Of a DNA stretch of 47,855 nt, positions 8,740 to 16,413 are shown in pieces. Source of the stretch: Desulfobacula sp. (GTDB lineage: Bacteria > Desulfobacterota > Desulfobacteria > Desulfobacterales > Desulfobacteraceae). Numbering within the stretch: position 1 is the first letter of the stretch; every line of letters starts with the position of its first letter. The stretch spans positions 1-47,855 of the forward strand of contig NZ_JABZFL010000058.1 of the NCBI RefSeq assembly GCF_014237455.1, in the 5' to 3' direction. A program made the translations under genes and the position numbers. Below the pieces are notes generated by a model that was given only the letters and a program-made list of their open reading frames with translations, was not told the DNA's origin and searched no databases.

Positions 8740-9783
8740 TTAACTGTCGAGAACCCCGTCAAGTTCATGTTTTAAGGAACGGTTCATCAGACGTTCAACC
8801 GTCTCTTTAACAGAAAGGCCTTCAAAAAGGACAGAATAGACTTCATTGCAGATAGGAAGATCAACACCCAGTTTTTTTGACAGGTTGTAGACGGATTTTG
8901 TTGTTTTAACCCCTTCAGCAACCATTCTCATCTCGGAAATGATCTCGTCGAGTTTTTTGCCTTCCCCGATCTGCTTTCCCACCGTATAGTTACGGCTTAA
9001 ATCACCCGTACAGGTCAATAAAAGGTCTCCTACACCTGCAAGCCCCGCCAGGGTCAGAGGATCTGCCCCCAATCTTGTTCCCAGCCGGTTCATTTCGGTA
9101 AGGCCCCTTGTAATCAGAGCGGCCCTTGGATTAAGACCCATTTTCATACCATCGCAAATACCCGCGGCAATGGCCAATACATTCTTCATGGCACCACCGA
9201 TCTGAGTGCCGACAGGATCATCATTGACATATACCCTGAAAGTCGAACAGGAAAATATTTTCTGAACAAATTCTGCCACATCCCGGCTGGTTGATGCGGC
9301 TGCAACAACTGTCGGTACTTTGTTGGCAACCTCCTTGGCAAAGCTTGGACCTGAAATCACTGCAATATTTTCTTTGGGGAGAAATTCAATTTTTTCTGCA
9401 AGAATCTGGGTCATGGTCATATGCGTTTTATTCTCAATCCCCTTGGATGCTGTCACAACGACGGTCTCAGGGCTGATATAATTTTTCATCTGTTCTGCCA
9501 CATCCCTCATACAGTGAGACGGGACCACAACAAGCACTAAATCTTTTTCTTTTACCGCAACTTCAAGATCATTGGTTGGAATAATATTATCCGGCAATTT
9601 TATATTGGGAAGGAAAACCTTGTTTTCTCGATCCGTTTCAATCTGTTCTTTTACTTCCTGCTCAAACACCCAAAGATTCAGAACAAATCCTTTATCTGCA
9701 AGCAATTTGGCAAGGGCAGTTCCCCAGGCGCCCGCACCGACAACCCCTATCCGGGTTCTTACTATGTCAATCATCCTGCTCAT
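8740..9783 (-). CDS. gpsA: Glycerol-3-phosphate dehydrogenase [NAD(P)+]
   Basis: Reduces dihydroxyacetone phosphate to sn-glycerol-3-phosphate for phospholipid synthesis in the cytosol. 347 residues, normal length. The Rossmann motif RIGVVGAGAWGTALA covers residues 11-25. Also visible are the conserved VVTASKGIE, ISGPSFAKEVA, the catalytic-domain stretch IGGAMKNVLAIAAGICDG (catalytic Lys in MKN) and AGVGDLLLTCTGDLSRN. GGGA lies upstream of the chosen ATG; a second ATG three codons on is possible. Confidence 0.95.
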   Translation of the reverse strand: MSRMIDIVRTRIGVVGAGAWGTALAKLLADKGFVLNLWVFEQEVKEQIETDRENKVFLPNIKLPDNIIPTNDLEVAVKEKDLVLVVVPSHCMRDVAEQMKNYISPETVVVTASKGIENKTHMTMTQILAEKIEFLPKENIAVISGPSFAKEVANKVPTVVAAASTSRDVAEFVQKIFSCSTFRVYVNDDPVGTQIGGAMKNVLAIAAGICDGMKMGLNPRAALITRGLTEMNRLGTRLGADPLTLAGLAGVGDLLLTCTGDLSRNYTVGKQIGEGKKLDEIISEMRMVAEGVKTTKSVYNLSKKLGVDLPICNEVYSVLFEGLSVKETVERLMNRSLKHELDGVLDS

Positions 9784-9937
9784 GCGTCAAGCTTCCCTTT
9801 CAGATCTGACAAGATCCTGATATTAAAAACAACCTAATTGAGCATAAAAGGCTGTTTATACACTATACCAGGATCAGGATCAACTTTATTCTGCCATAGC
9901 AACTCTCTGTATCCTTTTTATAAATCATATTCAGATA

Positions 9938-10417
9938 TCAGTTTTTCTCTCCTGAATCCGTATCATAAAATACGTCCAGTTTTTCCTGGGTGACCAGATA
10001 ATTGTCAATATCTTTTAAAATTTCAGGGTTGCACTGAGAAAAAAGGATAGACCCGTCTTTTTTCCCGAACCGCAATCTTTGAAGCAATATCTTTTCAAGG
10101 GTTTCATCTTTAAACAAAAACAAAAAATCCTTTCCGGTCCTATCATGGCAGATCCAAAAATCTGATAGCATCAAATCTTTCTCCATCTCAAAAAGTTTTC
10201 TTGATTTCAGTTCAAAAACCTTATCAGATTCACACACCCTGATTGTCCTGATGGTTTTTCGCTTATTGATATTTTTTAACACCGCTTCTTTCAAAAGGCC
10301 AATTTTGAACTCTTTATATCCTTTCCGGGTATAGGAATAGATGCCGGACGGATGCACGGCCACCATTTCTATTAAGAAAGCAAAAAATATAAGACCGACA
10401 CCCAAAGATACCTGCAA
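9938..10417 (-). CDS. Unknown protein with one N-terminal membrane segment
   Basis: About 159 residues, not recognised. An N-terminal hydrophobic stretch (LGVGLIFFAFLIEMVAV) is followed by a charged domain with many Lys, Glu and Phe (for example LFEMEKDLMLSDFWICHD and DFLFLFKDETLEKIL). If translation begins upstream, the segment is preceded by a basic run (RRKAKQRR), giving a membrane anchor with its C-terminus outside. The listed start is TTG; no ATG and no good ribosome-binding site lie in frame before the upstream stop at about 10466. It may be reached from the 18-codon ORF at 10466-10522, or its 5' end may be damaged like other genes nearby. Confidence 0.45.
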   Translation of the reverse strand: MQVSLGVGLIFFAFLIEMVAVHPSGIYSYTRKGYKEFKIGLLKEAVLKNINKRKTIRTIRVCESDKVFELKSRKLFEMEKDLMLSDFWICHDRTGKDFLFLFKDETLEKILLQRLRFGKKDGSILFSQCNPEILKDIDNYLVTQEKLDVFYDTDSGEKN

Positions 10418-10465
10418 CCTTCTCTGTTTTGCTTTCCTTCTTGTAGCTGTCGTATGTTCGATAGT

Positions 10466-10522
10466 CTAAAGCCCTTTCATGGAAGGAAGGATCACAGCCA
10501 TCAAATTTTTAATACTTTTCAT
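10466..10522 (-). CDS. Possible 18-residue leader ORF
   Basis: ATG with a good ribosome-binding site (AAAGGAAATTAAAATG) opens the peptide MKSIKNLMAVILPSMKGL ending in TAG, 46 bp before the TTG of the unknown membrane protein and in a different frame. It could be a real small protein, a leader peptide, or the broken 5' end of the next gene. Only the ribosome-binding site and the position support it. Confidence 0.25.
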   Translation of the reverse strand: MKSIKNLMAVILPSMKGL

Positions 10523-10546
10523 TTTAATTTCCTTTTTAATTCACTT

Positions 10547-10996
10547 TTAGAATCTATAGTTTGTACTTTTTAACCCGATTGTCAGTTCCTGGTCTGCCAC
10601 TGCATACCCCCTTAGCCTGGTTTTTTGTAATTCAGCCAGGAATAAATCCTTTTCAGTGATGGTCTTAGGGGTGAGCGGTTGGAAATCAAGCTGTTCCGCT
10701 ATTTTTTTTTGTTCTTCAATATCCATAAATGCAACAATGGCCTTGCCCATAGAAGTAGCATACGGCGGCAATTTTGATCCGGTTCCCAAGTCCAGATTTA
10801 GAACATTAGAAGAGCGAATTCTTTCCAGTGCAACGATTCCATTCCCTTCCAGTATCGAACAATGGGTGGTTACATCCAGATCATTTCGAATGGCTTTCAT
10901 ATAGGGTAACAATCGCTGTTTAATTCCCATGGAGTTGATAACCCAGGCCCCGAGCCGCAACACTTTGGGTGTAAGTTGAAAGGTCTTGGTGGCCTC
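10547..10996 (-). pseudogene. IclR-type regulator fragment, both ends missing
   Basis: The protein matches only the ligand-binding half of an IclR regulator. [13 protein letters not shown] marks the linker after the DNA-binding domain. The middle shows CSILEGNGIVALERI, the glycine-rich GSKLPPYATSMGKA and RGYAVADQELTIGLKS. After LTIGLKS it ends in TNYRF and a stop, where the family continues for about 60-70 residues. Upstream of about 10996 the frame stays open for a while but shows no winged-helix sequence. It therefore lacks the DNA-binding domain and the C-terminal end. The remaining frame is undisturbed, so decay may be recent. On the right it abuts an aminotransferase tail reading away from it. 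Confidence 0.7.
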
Positions 10997-11109
10997 ATCT
11001 TTTCTTTTTCTCCTTTTGCTCTCTCGAAAGAATGCTATTCTGAAAATATCTTTGAAATAACAATATAAAATTATGCATAGCGTAACAAAAAGTAAAGCTT
11101 TTTTTAAAA

Positions 11110-11181
11110 ACAGGCACAGACGAACAGCTTGACAAGGGCCTTTCCATCATGGAAGAATGCTTCAAGCAACTGACCGAATAG
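11110..11181 (+). pseudogene. C-terminal remnant of a class III-type aminotransferase
   Basis: 23 codons ending in TAG read TGTDEQLDKGLSIMEECFKQ plus LTE. This resembles the terminal helix of class III PLP-dependent aminotransferases (pattern T-x-E-Q-L-D-x-G-L-x-I-x-E-E). No aminotransferase sequence precedes it. It lies just before the aldehyde oxidoreductase relic and points the same way. Together with the N-terminally truncated IclR gene on the other strand, it suggests that a divergent gene pair lost its centre. The match is short, so the family name is tentative. Confidence 0.45.
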
Positions 11182-11284
11182 TTCTCTGATTATGTCGGCC
11201 TGCGCCTGAAACACAAAACAAAGGCCGGCCTGCAATATAGCACTATTATGAAACACCGTTTTTTTACCGGGTAAGGAATCGTGT

Positions 11285-12922
11285 ATGAAAGGATTTTTCA
11301 ATCGTCTCGTCATCATTGATGTCACCGATCAGACAATAGACGTTCAAAAGATTGATGATCAAACGCTAAAAATGTACATGGGGGGCAAAGGGATGGGCAC
11401 CCACCTGCTTTTAAAACATAATCCACCAGGTGTGGACCCCTTTTCACCGGACAACCACTTCATTATCGGCTTGGGCCCTGTAACCGACAGCATGATTTAC
11501 GGCAGTTGTCGATATGGCATTTTTTCCAAATCGCCTTTAACCGATTTTTATGGAGAATCTTATTCAGGCGGAAAGGTTGCCATATCCATCAGCAGAACAG
11601 GATATGATTTCATTGTTTTGAAAGGCTCCTCCCAAAAACCTGTCTGGCTTGAAATTTCAGACAAGGACATTTTGTTCCATAACGCTGAAGAACTATGGGG
11701 AAAAGACACCTATGAGACTGAAGACAGCGTAAAGGAACTCTGTGGAAAAAAAGGATGCGGCGCCATGGTAATAGGCCCTGCCGGTGAAAACCTGGTCCGG
11801 TTTGCAGTTGTGGAAAACGATTATTGGCGGTCGGCCGGAAGAGCCGGTATGGGAGCTATTCTCGGTTCCAAAAAAATTAAAGCTCTTGTCTTTCACGGGA
11901 CCCGGCAACGCACCTTCCATGACCCCGATCAAATCAGGCAATATTCAAAAAATATATTGGCGGAGTTCAAAGACCACCCGGCCACCAATGTCTACAGAAC
12001 CCAGGGTACGCCTGTCATGGTTGCCGGACTGAACAATGCCGGTGCATTCCCCACAAAGTACTAGTCCAGGGGAACCTGTGGACATTGGGAAAAAATCAAT
12101 GCTCAAAGCATGCAGAAAAAGCTCAATGCAAAACCCCGCTCCTGCAAGACCTGTTTTATGGGCTGTGGAAAATATGTCAACATTACAGAGGGGAAACATA
12201 AAGGCTTGAAACTGGAAGGCCCCGAGTATGAAACCATATATGCATTCGGTGGCTTGTGCATGGTTGACAACATAAAAGATATTGCATGGCTGAATGATAT
12301 CTGCGACCGCCTGGGAATGGACACCATCAGCGCTGGAAATCTTGCCGCCCTTACCATTGAAGCGTCCCAAAGGGGAAAGATTGATGAAGGGATTAAATCA
12401 GCAAGCGAGGAAATGGACATGAAGGATATGGCAGTCCATGTCAAAGGCCTTGAGCCTGCTGGATACGACCCCAGAGTCCTAAAAGGTATGGGGCTGGCCT
12501 ATGCCGTCAGTCCAAGGGGTGCCTGCCATTTAAAAAGTACCTTTTATAAACCTGAACTCTCAGGCATGATTGATCCGGATCAAATTGAAAACAAGGCTGA
12601 ACTTTTCTTGGATTTTGAAGACCGGTGCACACTGTTTGACACCTTTATCCTGTGCCGGTTTTACAGGGATTTCTACCCCTGGGAAGAATTATCAAAAATT
12701 TTCTTCATGACCACCGGCATTGAATTCTCAAAAAAGGACCTCCAGGCCCTTGCCTCCAGAGTTACCGATGAAACCCGAAAATTTAATCTCAGGGAAGGGC
12801 TTACGATTGAAGATGACTTTCTGCCTCCACGGCTTTTTAAAAAAAAACTTGAAAACCAAAAAGGTATTTCAAAAGACGAGCTGACACAGTTGATACAGGA
12901 TTATTACAAATTACGAGGGTAG
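11285..12922 (+). pseudogene. aor: Aldehyde:ferredoxin oxidoreductase (AOR family), amber codon and internal deletion
   Basis: Tungstopterin enzyme family that oxidises aldehydes to acids with ferredoxin. Reading starts at ATG 11285 (AAGGA upstream) with MKGFFNRLVIIDVTDQ and the cofactor-domain stretches YMGGKGMGTHLLL and AGRAGMGAILGSKKIKAL. At 12062-12064 a TAG interrupts an otherwise continuous frame: GAFPTKY-stop-SRGTCGHWEKIN. The family usually has Trp there (TGG to TAG). Downstream the [4Fe-4S] motif CKTCFMGC, HVKGLEPAGYDPR, SPRGACHL and the distal cysteine in FILCRFYRD are intact. At about 12373-12402 GKIDE joins GIKSASEE directly, where relatives have roughly 30-45 more residues. Total 545 codons against about 575-600 expected. 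Confidence 0.82.
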
Positions 12923-12964
12923 AATACCAATGGCATTCCCCAGAAAAAAAATACCATCTAATTT

Positions 12965-13096
12965 TTAGCGACGCCTTTTCAAAACTGTCTTAAAGATCTT
13001 TATTCCCAAATCAGTGACCATCTCCCTGACATTTCCAGGGTATGGATAAGCCACAAGTGCATCCACACTCTCACCGGAAAGTATTATTTTTTTCAT
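12965..13096 (-). pseudogene. Remnant of a sigma-54 activator C-terminus
   Basis: A 43-codon minus-strand frame contains VDALVAYPYPGNVREM, which matches the conserved end of the AAA+ domain of NtrC-type activators (L-x-x-Y-x-W/F-P-G-N-V-R-E-L). The residues before (MKKIILSGES) and after (VTDLGIKIFKTVL) do not match, and no Walker motifs are nearby. It is best read as a relic in the decayed stretch between the aor pseudogene and the histidine kinase. Confidence 0.5.
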
Positions 13097-13205
13097 ATTT
13101 TTTACAAAAAAAATTTGAATATTTTGCAACCCGGATTGCCTGATTTAATCATTCATATTTAATAATTCCTTGACAGCTTGGGATACTTTGATTATTGAAA
13201 TTTAC

Positions 13206-14732
13206 ATGGATGCTCCAAAAAAAATAAAATCATTGGATGCTGATAAAAAACACTCTCCCCTGTTCCTGAAAAAACTTCCAGTGAGAATCGTCATCCCTGT
13301 TGCATTGACAATAATCCTCTTTATTCTGACAATTTTTCTTTTAATCATCCCTTTGCTAGAAAAAAATATGATGGACGGGAAAAGGGAAGGCATCCTGCAT
13401 TTAACAGAAAGTGCATGGAGTACTTTGAATCTTTTTTATGAAAAAGCCCGGGAGGGAGAGATCTCCCACAAAAAAGCAAAAAAACAGGCCATAGAACAGT
13501 TGCAGCAATTAAGATACGGTCCTGAACTTGAAGATTACTTCTGGATAAATGATATGACCCCTAATATGATCATGCATCCATACCGTTTAGATCTGGTGGG
13601 TCAGAATGTGTCAAATTTTAAAGATCCGGCAGGAAAACGATTGTTTTTTGAAATGGTTAAAATCGTCAAAAAACAGGGGGCGGGTTATGTGGATTATTTA
13701 TGGCAGTGGAAAGGAGACTCAAAAAAAATTGTTCCTAAAATATCCTATGTAAAAGAATTCCAATTCTGGGGCTGGATTATTGGAACCGGTATCTATGTTG
13801 AAGATGTTAGAGAAGAAATCAGTGCTATTACACGAAAGTTAATCTATACCTGCTCAGGGATTATGATTCTGTTCTTAATGCTGTCCGGTTATATTATATG
13901 GCAGGGAACAACGGCTGAAAAAGAACGAACAAAAGCCATGGAACACTCCAGTTTAAGGGAAAACCAACTCCTTCAGGCAGACAAAATGGCATCCCTGGGG
14001 ACATTGGTGGCCGGTGTTGCCCATGAGATAAATAATCCTGCAACATCCTTGATGCTCAATGCTCCGAACCTTAAAAAAGCCTGGCAGTCGTTTACTCCAG
14101 TCCTGGATGAATACTACATGAAAAATAAGGATGCCGTCGTCTGTTCAATGCCATACGCTGAACTGAGCAAAAGAATAGACCTTATGCTCAAAGCCATGGA
14201 AGACGGTGCGGCCAGAATAAAAAAAATTATCTCCGAGTTAAAGGATTTTTCACGTTCCACAGAAGCGGATATGAAAAACGAGGTTGATGTCAACCTTGTG
14301 GTGGAAAAATCACTGAACCTGACCCACTCCATATTGAAAAAAACCACCCACCACCTGTCAGTTGATTATGAAGACAACTTGCCGAAAATTTTAGGCAATT
14401 CACAGAAACTGCAACAGGTGATTATCAATCTGCTTGTTAATGCAAGTCAAGCCCTTGAAAATCCGGAACAGTCCATCCATGTGCAAACTTCAAAAATCCC
14501 AGACGCTTCTTTTATTGTTATCGAAGTATCGGACAGCGGGCCGGGTGTTCCTCCGAAGAATTTAGAAAAATTAAAAGATCCTTTTTTTACAACCAGACGA
14601 GACGACGGAGGAACAGGTCTCGGACTTTCTATTTCGGAAAAAATTGTAAATGACCACAAGGGGATATTGGAGTTTACTTCGGAATTTGGAAACGGTTTGA
14701 CCGTAAAAATACTGCTGCCCTTCAGCGGATAG
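13206..14732 (+). CDS. Cache-domain sensor histidine kinase
   Basis: Membrane histidine kinase of about 508 residues. A first membrane helix follows the basic N-terminus (RIVIPVALTIILFILTIFLL). The periplasmic single-Cache_2 domain has the hallmark DYFWINDMTPNMIMHPY and ends WGWIIGTGIYVEDV; a second helix follows (LIYTCSGIMILFLMLSGYII). The kinase core carries the H-box LVAGVAHEINNP (His about 273), N-box VIINLLVNASQALEN, DSGPGVPP and GGTGLGLSI. No ribosome-binding site is clear; ATG 13206 is chosen over TTG 13170. The sigma-54 activator starts 29 bp downstream, and the pair adjoins a sigma-54 promoter for a carrier and acs. A small monocarboxylate is a reasonable ligand guess, not shown. Confidence 0.88.
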   Translation: MDAPKKIKSLDADKKHSPLFLKKLPVRIVIPVALTIILFILTIFLLIIPLLEKNMMDGKREGILHLTESAWSTLNLFYEKAREGEISHKKAKKQAIEQLQQLRYGPELEDYFWINDMTPNMIMHPYRLDLVGQNVSNFKDPAGKRLFFEMVKIVKKQGAGYVDYLWQWKGDSKKIVPKISYVKEFQFWGWIIGTGIYVEDVREEISAITRKLIYTCSGIMILFLMLSGYIIWQGTTAEKERTKAMEHSSLRENQLLQADKMASLGTLVAGVAHEINNPATSLMLNAPNLKKAWQSFTPVLDEYYMKNKDAVVCSMPYAELSKRIDLMLKAMEDGAARIKKIISELKDFSRSTEADMKNEVDVNLVVEKSLNLTHSILKKTTHHLSVDYEDNLPKILGNSQKLQQVIINLLVNASQALENPEQSIHVQTSKIPDASFIVIEVSDSGPGVPPKNLEKLKDPFFTTRRDDGGTGLGLSISEKIVNDHKGILEFTSEFGNGLTVKILLPFSG

Positions 14733-14761
14733 GAAACCATAGTTAAAAAGGACGGGATATA

Positions 14762-16165
14762 ATGATGACGAACAGACAACAGACCATGGATCGACCCATC
14801 CTTATTGTGGATGATGAACCGGAAATTCTTCTGGCAGTGGATACCTGCCTGAGAATGGCAGGCATGGACAATATTATCACCATCAGTGATGCCAGGGACG
14901 TGATCCGGCAAATGGAACGCAAGATTCCCTGTCTCATGATCCTGGACCTGAATATGCCCCATATCAACGGTGGACGTCTGCTTAAAATTGTCCGCAAGAC
15001 CTATCCCAGAATACCCGTAATTATCCTCACCGGTGACATTGATGTGGACACGGCGGTAAAATGCATGAAAATTGGTGCCATGGATTATGTGGTCAAGCCG
15101 GTAGAAGAAGTTCGACTCTTAGCAGCTGTCAAACAGGCGCTGGCTTATGAAGACCTGAAAAATAAATTTCATGATTCTCCTGCAAGCGATCTGTTCTCCC
15201 AGATTAAAAACCCCACGGCATTTGCACATATTATCACTCAGGATAAAAAGATGCACGCCGTCTTTCACTATATCGAAGCCATTGCCCCATCTTCCCAGCC
15301 TGTCCTTGTTTTCGGGGAAACAGGCGTGGGAAAAGAACTGATTGGGCAGTCCATCCATACCCTGAGCAAAAGAAAGGGGAAACTGGTTGTAATCAATGTG
15401 GCTGGATTGGATGACAACGTGTTTTCCGACACCCTCTTCGGCCATATCCAGGGGGCATTCACCGGTGCACAAAAAACAAGACAGGGATTAATCGAACAGG
15501 CTGCCGGCGGCACGCTCTTCCTGGACGAAATCGGAGACCTTGCATTGACCTCACAGGTTAAATTGCTCAGGCTGCTCCAGGAAAGGGAATACCTTCCTTT
15601 GGGATCTGACAAGATCAAGCATTCTGATGCCAGAATCATTACCTCCACCAACCTGAATCTATGGGCCCTTGAAAAGAAAGGGATCTTCAGAAAAGATTTG
15701 ATCTATCGTCTTTCTACCCATACGCTAACGCTGCCGCCCCTGCGGGAGCGTCTTCTGGATCTACCGCTGCTACTGGACCGGTTTATCTGCAAGGCAGCCA
15801 ATGAGCTGGACAAACCTGTTCCTGACATCCCAAAAACATTGATCGAGCAGATAGAAACCTATCCTTTCAAGGGCAATATCAGGGAGCTTAAGTCCATGGT
15901 GTATGATGCTATCTCACGACACCGGGAAGGGCCCATCACAGCTAATTTGTTCAAAGCTCTGGATACATCCGGATCAGGGATGGAAGAAAAAGATCATCAA
16001 AGTTTTTCTCTTCCCACCCTGAAAGAAGCCTCCAGAGAACTTGTGGAGAAGGCTATGAAACAGACCGGAGGCAACCAGTCTGCAGCAGCCGGAATTCTGG
16101 GTATCTCCCAGCAGGCCCTGAGCAAAAGACTACAGAAATTAAAATTCGAAAAAAACGAAGATTAA
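14762..16165 (+). CDS. NtrC-family sigma-54-dependent response regulator
   Basis: 467-residue three-domain activator. Receiver: VDDEPE acidic pocket, phospho-acceptor D62 in MILDLNMP, and VVKPVEE with the conserved Lys. AAA+ domain: Walker A GETGVGKE (185-192), the sigma-54 contact loop GAFTGA (231-236), LFLDEIGDL, and YPFKGNIRELKSM. A Fis-type helix-turn-helix ends the protein (GGNQSAAAGILGISQQALSKRL). It is the partner of the Cache kinase just upstream. Three copies of one palindrome start 4 bp after its stop, ahead of a sigma-54 promoter. Its likely target is therefore the OFA-acs unit and perhaps itself. Confidence 0.92.
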   Translation: MMTNRQQTMDRPILIVDDEPEILLAVDTCLRMAGMDNIITISDARDVIRQMERKIPCLMILDLNMPHINGGRLLKIVRKTYPRIPVIILTGDIDVDTAVKCMKIGAMDYVVKPVEEVRLLAAVKQALAYEDLKNKFHDSPASDLFSQIKNPTAFAHIITQDKKMHAVFHYIEAIAPSSQPVLVFGETGVGKELIGQSIHTLSKRKGKLVVINVAGLDDNVFSDTLFGHIQGAFTGAQKTRQGLIEQAAGGTLFLDEIGDLALTSQVKLLRLLQEREYLPLGSDKIKHSDARIITSTNLNLWALEKKGIFRKDLIYRLSTHTLTLPPLRERLLDLPLLLDRFICKAANELDKPVPDIPKTLIEQIETYPFKGNIRELKSMVYDAISRHREGPITANLFKALDTSGSGMEEKDHQSFSLPTLKEASRELVEKAMKQTGGNQSAAAGILGISQQALSKRLQKLKFEKNED

Positions 16166-16168
16166 TCT

Positions 16169-16200
16169 ACAACAAAAGTTGTATTCACAACAAAAGTTGT
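16169..16200. promoter_or_regulatory. Two direct copies of palindrome ACAACAAAAGTTGT (putative enhancer sites)
   Basis: Copies at 16169-16182 and 16187-16200 are identical over 14 bp. Each has 5-bp inverted arms (ACAAC/GTTGT) around AAAA, and they start 18 bp apart. Their centres lie about 200 and 183 bp upstream of the start expected from the sigma-54 promoter, the usual range for enhancers bound by NtrC-type proteins. Confidence 0.7.
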
Positions 16201-16226
16201 GGGAAGCCTCCTTTTGGCCTATTCTA

Positions 16227-16242
16227 CCGAACAATCGTTCGG
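16227..16242. repeat. Inverted repeat CCGAAC-AATC-GTTCGG
   Basis: Perfect 6-bp arms with a 4-nt loop, between the second and third palindrome copies. It could be an operator for another protein or a weak terminator for the response regulator gene; the nearest T-run (16251-16255) is about 9 nt away, so termination is doubtful. Confidence 0.45.
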
Positions 16243-16258
16243 ATTGATATATTTTTCT

Positions 16259-16272
16259 ACAACTTTTGTTGT
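16259..16272. promoter_or_regulatory. Third palindrome copy, ACAACTTTTGTTGT
   Basis: Exact reverse complement of the two copies at 16169-16200, centred about 111 bp upstream of the predicted transcription start. Exact recurrence of a 14-bp palindrome three times within about 105 bp, and only in this gap, marks it as a protein-binding site. Confidence 0.7.
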
Positions 16273-16349
16273 GCTTCTGTAAAACCCTCATAAATTCATT
16301 TTTTAGTTAAAATTCAACAAAAACAGATAGATAGAGAATTTCATTCCTC

Positions 16350-16366
16350 CCGGCACAATGTTTGCT
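16350..16366 (+). promoter_or_regulatory. Sigma-54 (-24/-12) promoter for the OFA transporter
   Basis: CCGGCACAATGTTTGCT fits the consensus YTGGCAC-N5-TTGCW. GG is at 16352-16353 and GC at 16364-16365, exactly 12 bp apart as sigma-54 requires. Only the T before GG is replaced by C. The predicted start is about 16377. It lies downstream of the gene for a GAFTGA-bearing activator and three palindromic sites. Confidence 0.8.
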
Positions 16367-16389
16367 ATTACAATGTAATGAATTGTAAT
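16367..16389. repeat. Inverted repeat at the predicted transcription start of the OFA gene
   Basis: ATTACAAT (16367-16374) and ATTGTAAT (16382-16389) are perfect 8-bp arms around 7 nt; the first 13 bases are also a palindrome (ATTACAATGTAAT). It begins one base after the -12 element, so a bound protein would block the start, or the transcript would begin inside the hairpin. Confidence 0.5.
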
Positions 16390-16413
16390 TACTTATTAAA
16401 GGAGGATCTTAAG

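Noticed and set aside
12062-12064. TAG in the aor gene read as pyrrolysine
   Set aside because: The family has Trp at this place, TAG serves as a normal stop elsewhere in the window (acs, the Cache kinase, the Trm112-like gene), and the gene has a second lesion.
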